DNA of 64,000 bases, from contig JBBINY010000001.1 in the NCBI GenBank assembly GCA_037443645.1, positions 1 to 64,000 of the forward strand, read 5' to 3'. Positions 61,550-64,000 of the stretch are shown here, in pieces. The first letter of the stretch is position 1. Every line of letters begins with the position of its first letter. The translations under genes were made by a program, and so were the position numbers. The DNA is from UBA2336 sp037443645. GTDB taxonomy: Bacteria; Bacteroidota; Bacteroidia; Cytophagales; Cyclobacteriaceae. The notes under the pieces are model-generated. The model worked only from the letters and a program-made list of their open reading frames with translations, searched no databases and was not told the origin of the DNA.

Positions 61550-61553
61550 AGTC

Positions 61554-61748
61554 ATGAAGAACACAGATATAAAAGCATTAAGCGTAAACGAGCTCACCGA
61601 AAAAATAGCGAGTGAAAAAGAAGCGCTTCGGAAGATGAAATTCGCGCACAAGGTTTCGGCAATAGAAAACCCAATGCGGATTAAGCAAACCCGTAAACTG
61701 ATTGCCCGCCTGAGTACCGAACTTCGGGTAAAAGAAATTCAAAACTGA
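61554..61748 (+). CDS. rpmC: 50S ribosomal protein L29
   Basis: 64 residues, two long helices, with LRKMKFAHKVSAIENPMRIK matching the conserved KExxxLRfq...N..rik pattern. Starts four bases after rplP. Confidence 0.95.
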   Translation: MKNTDIKALSVNELTEKIASEKEALRKMKFAHKVSAIENPMRIKQTRKLIARLSTELRVKEIQN

Positions 61749-61753
61749 TTCCT

Positions 61754-62008
61754 ATGGAAAGGAAATTAAGGAAAGAGCGTGTTGGAGTAGTGGTGAGCAA
61801 CAAAATGCAAAAGAGCATTACAGTTGCGGTTGATCGGAAGGTTAAGCACCCCATCTACGAGAAGTTTGTACATAAAACCACCAAATTCATGGCGCATGAT
61901 GAAAAGAATGAAGCCGGAATCGGTGACACCGTTCGCATTATGGAGACACGGCCTTTGAGTAAAAACAAGCGGTGGAGATTAGTTGAGATTGTAGAAAAAG
62001 CGAAATAA
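61754..62008 (+). CDS. rpsQ: 30S ribosomal protein S17
   Basis: 84 residues, OB fold; RKERVGVVVSNKMQKSITVA and DTVRIMETRPLSKNKRWRLV are the family blocks. Tight spacing between rpmC and rplN. Confidence 0.96.
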   Translation: MERKLRKERVGVVVSNKMQKSITVAVDRKVKHPIYEKFVHKTTKFMAHDEKNEAGIGDTVRIMETRPLSKNKRWRLVEIVEKAK

Positions 62009-62010
62009 TT

Positions 62011-62379
62011 ATGATACGCACCGAAACCAGACTAACGGTAGCCGATAACAGCGGAGCAAAGGAAGTGCTGTGTATGCATGTGCTTGGCGGCAGTAAAAGA
62101 CGATACGCTTCCGTAGGCGATAAAATCGTTGTAACGGTGAAGTCAGCTATGCCTACAAGCCAGGTAAAGAAAGGTACCGTTTCGAAAGCAGTTGTTGTAC
62201 GCACAACCAAAGAGATACGCAGAAAGGACGGATCATATATCCGGTTTGAAGACAACGCAGCTGTTTTGTTGAATAACCAGGATGAGCCGCGTGGCACACG
62301 TATCTTCGGTCCCGTAGCGCGTGAATTACGCGAAAAACAATTTATGAAAATCGTGTCGTTGGCACCTGAAGTGATTTAA
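62011..62379 (+). CDS. rplN: 50S ribosomal protein L14
   Basis: 122 residues; MIRTETRLTVADNSGAKEVL and YIRFEDNAAVLLNNQDEPRG followed by GPVARELREK. Full family length. Two bases after rpsQ. Confidence 0.98.
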   Translation: MIRTETRLTVADNSGAKEVLCMHVLGGSKRRYASVGDKIVVTVKSAMPTSQVKKGTVSKAVVVRTTKEIRRKDGSYIRFEDNAAVLLNNQDEPRGTRIFGPVARELREKQFMKIVSLAPEVI

Positions 62380-62383
62380 TACG

Positions 62384-62725
62384 ATGGAAAGAAAGTTTAA
62401 TAAACAACCCAAACTTCATATCCGGAAAGGCGATACCGTAAAGGTTATTGCAGGAGATGATAAGGGAAAGACCGGCAAAGTGCTGGAAGTATGGCTGGAT
62501 AAAAACCGGGCCATTGTTGAAGGGATTAATGTGGTTACCAAACACGAGAAGCCCTCAGCCGGAAAGCCTGAAGGAGGCATTAAAAAGACGGAAGGCTCTA
62601 TCCACGTAAGCAACCTGATGGTGGTCGACCCGGCCAGTGGCAAGCCTACCCGTATTGGAAGAAAACTGAACGAAAAGGGTAAGCTTCAGCGTTACGCAAA
62701 GAAAACAGGAGAATTTATAAAGTAA
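62384..62725 (+). CDS. rplX: 50S ribosomal protein L24
   Basis: 113 residues with a KOW motif, KGDTVKVIAGDDKGKTGKVL, and EGINVVTKHEKPSAGKPEGG. An assembly-initiator protein. Its TAA overlaps the rplE ATG (TAATG). Confidence 0.97.
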   Translation: MERKFNKQPKLHIRKGDTVKVIAGDDKGKTGKVLEVWLDKNRAIVEGINVVTKHEKPSAGKPEGGIKKTEGSIHVSNLMVVDPASGKPTRIGRKLNEKGKLQRYAKKTGEFIK

Positions 62726-63276
62726 TGGCAACTCCAAGACTAAAAGAAAAGTATCAGAAAGAGATTGTACAGGCTTTGAAAACAAAGTTTCAGTACGAAT
62801 CTGTTATGCAGGTACCCAAAATTGACAAGATTTGCATCAACAAGGGTATGGGCGTTGCAGTAACCGACAAGAAATTGATTGATGTGGCGGTGGAAGAAAT
62901 CTCATCCATCACAGGTCAAAAAGCGGTGGCAACAAAATCAAAGAAAGCCATTTCGAATTTCAAACTCCGGGAAGATATGCCGATAGGTGTACGCGTTACC
63001 TTACGCGGTGACCGGATGTATGAGTTTATGGACAGGCTGATGAACATTGCCCTTCCTCGTGTGCGCGATTTTCGCGGAGTGAACCCCAAGGGATTTGACG
63101 GCCGGGGTAATTACACACTTGGTGTAAAGGAGCAGATCATCTTTCCTGAAATTTCAATTGATAAGGTAAACAAGATAAGCGGTATGGACATTACGTTTGT
63201 TACTACTGCCAAAACCGATGAAGAAAGCTACGAGCTCCTGAAAGCATTCGGGATGCCGTTTGCCAATAAAAACTAA
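62725..63276 (+). CDS. rplE: 50S ribosomal protein L5
   Basis: 183 residues; MQVPKIDKICINKGMGVAVT, TGQKAVATKSKKAISNFKLR and LPRVRDFRGVNPKGFDGRGN are the family blocks. Binds 5S rRNA. Ten bases before rpsN. Confidence 0.98.
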   Translation: MATPRLKEKYQKEIVQALKTKFQYESVMQVPKIDKICINKGMGVAVTDKKLIDVAVEEISSITGQKAVATKSKKAISNFKLREDMPIGVRVTLRGDRMYEFMDRLMNIALPRVRDFRGVNPKGFDGRGNYTLGVKEQIIFPEISIDKVNKISGMDITFVTTAKTDEESYELLKAFGMPFANKN

Positions 63277-63285
63277 TATAAACGA

Positions 63286-63555
63286 ATGGCAAAACTATCT
63301 GTAATAGCAAGGCAAACAAAAAGAGAAAAGCTGGTTGCCCTCTATGCCGCTAAACGCAAGAGCCTGAAAGAAGCAGGCGACTACTCGGCATTGGATAAGC
63401 TTCCTCGCAACGCCTCACCTGTTCGGTTAAAAAACAGGTGCAAGCTTACGGGCCGCCCGAAAGGGTATGTCGGAAAATTTGGCGTGTGCCGGAATGTATT
63501 CCGCGAAATGGCCTCAGCCGGTAAAATTCCGGGGCTGACCAAGGCGAGCTGGTAA
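63286..63555 (+). CDS. rpsN: 30S ribosomal protein S14 (zinc-free form)
   Basis: 89 residues. It has the longer form without the CxxC pairs of zinc-binding S14; ASPVRLKNRCKLTGRPKGYV and GVCRNVFREMASAGKIPGLT are conserved. After it comes an unusual 175-base space with a promoter and hairpin. Confidence 0.96.
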   Translation: MAKLSVIARQTKREKLVALYAAKRKSLKEAGDYSALDKLPRNASPVRLKNRCKLTGRPKGYVGKFGVCRNVFREMASAGKIPGLTKASW

Positions 63556-63642
63556 TTGGCCGGCACTACATATTGATTAGGTTGCTGAGTACCCAGGTCG
63601 GTTAGTACCGGAGAAGCCGTGAATCCCGAAACCAGGTAACAG

Positions 63643-63673
63643 TTTGGATAACAGAAATTGTTAGGTATCTTTG
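63643..63673 (+). promoter_or_regulatory. Internal promoter before rpsH (-33/-7)
   Basis: TTTG 63643-63646 and TATCTTTG 63666-63673 are exact Bacteroidota elements with a 19-base spacer, the same as the rplC promoter. The transcript would start inside the hairpin that follows. Confidence 0.8.
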
Positions 63674-63698
63674 CAGCCCGTTAAAAACGGGCTGCTTT
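63673..63698 (+). terminator. Terminator-like hairpin between rpsN and rpsH
   Basis: GCAGCCCGTT (63673-63682) and AACGGGCTGC (63686-63695) form a perfect 10-bp stem with loop AAA, followed by TTTATTT. It could end the upstream operon, or sit at the 5' end of the transcript from the promoter it overlaps. Confidence 0.7.
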
Positions 63699-63730
63699 AT
63701 TTAAAGCATTTTAGACTTAGAAATAGAAAC

Positions 63731-64000
63731 ATGACAGATCCTATTTCAGATTATTTGACCCGGTTGCGCAATGCCATTAAGGCAAACCACAAAGTGGTGG
63801 AAATTCCTGCGTCAAACCTAAAGAAGGAAATAACCAAGGTGTTATTTGATAAGGGGTACATCCTCAACTATAAATTCCAGGATGGACTCGCGAACCAGGG
63901 TGTGATCAAAATCGCCCTGAAGTATAACCCTGAGACCCGCGAATCGGCCATCTCACGCCTGGAACGGGTGAGTACACCCGGTTTGCGTAAGTATGTTGAT
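63731..64000 (+). CDS. rpsH: 30S ribosomal protein S8, cut by window end
   Basis: First 90 codons of S8: MTDPISDYLTRLRNAIKANH start, VEIPASNLKKEITKVLFDKG, and RLERVSTPGLRKYVD just before the edge. E. coli S8 is 130 residues, so about a third is missing. Central 16S rRNA-binding protein and, in some bacteria, repressor of the spc operon. Confidence 0.96.
   Translation, partial: MTDPISDYLTRLRNAIKANHKVVEIPASNLKKEITKVLFDKGYILNYKFQDGLANQGVIKIALKYNPETRESAISRLERVSTPGLRKYVD

Noticed and set aside
63556..63642. tRNA-like or riboswitch-like fold after rpsN
   Set aside because: Short pairs such as CGGT/ACCG exist, but no cloverleaf, anticodon arm or known riboswitch core could be built.

Overview
The window looks like a chromosomal piece of a Bacteroidota genome, most likely order Cytophagales. 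The signs are a full-length SprA translocon protein of type 9 secretion, several families typical of the phylum (DUF4292, DUF4837, BT_3928-like DoxX, DUF1599), a short-chain threonine dehydrogenase beside Kbl, and repeated -7 elements of the Bacteroidota form TAnnTTTG. A run of exactly 100 N at 8731-8830 marks a scaffold join, so this is a draft assembly. No rRNA, tRNA, CRISPR array, prophage or insertion sequence was seen.

Layout. 1-800: an AT-rich patch unlike the rest, with one four-helix membrane ORF between cassette-like boundaries. 801-4859: serine dehydratase alpha subunit, a TSUP permease, a small exported protein, an M28 peptidase and a 55-residue membrane protein. 4860-17027: glycine cleavage and lipoylation genes (gcvP, lipA, gcvH), then sprA and ruvA. 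17098-24950: malic enzyme-PTA fusion, DUF4837 lipoprotein, LysM transglycosylase, gatA, tatA, EnvC-like protein. 24937-28960: DUF4292 lipoprotein, TPR protein, flippase. 29081-31410: divergent tdh/kbl. 31423-35373: cdaA, folP, DUF1599, DoxX-like protein, shikimate kinase. 35363-43317: outer-membrane protein, W/Y/G-rich exported protein, proS, NfeD-like/FloA pair, WG-repeat protein. 43413-52520: persulfide-dioxygenase-like enzyme, lipoprotein, a molybdenum hydroxylase operon (2Fe-2S subunit, Tat-exported molybdopterin subunit, XdhC, MocA-like), DUF2141, SCO/cytochrome c/MOSC. 52631-56977: MsrB, alpha-glucan phosphorylase, iron-type ABC permease and ATPase. 57158-64000: S10/spc ribosomal protein genes rplC to rpsH, the last cut by the window end.

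How the parts fit. Serine dehydratase, Tdh/Kbl and GcvP/GcvH with LipA form a threonine-serine-glycine catabolic set spread over 30 kb: threonine gives glycine and acetyl-CoA, glycine feeds one-carbon units, serine gives pyruvate, and the malic enzyme links C4 acids to pyruvate. SprA, TatA, the Tat-signal molybdoenzyme and many lipoproteins form an export and envelope theme. The ribosomal block is colinear with the canonical order from L3 onward, but rpsJ is not upstream of rplC, and a promoter plus hairpin interrupts rpsN and rpsH.

The items most worth following up are the cassette-like array at the left edge, the two unusual breaks in the ribosomal cluster, a Lys-to-Thr change at the expected PLP lysine of the glucan phosphorylase, an RGG-rich tail on ribosomal protein S3, the zero-base divergent start of folP and DUF1599, and promoters that predict leaderless mRNAs.
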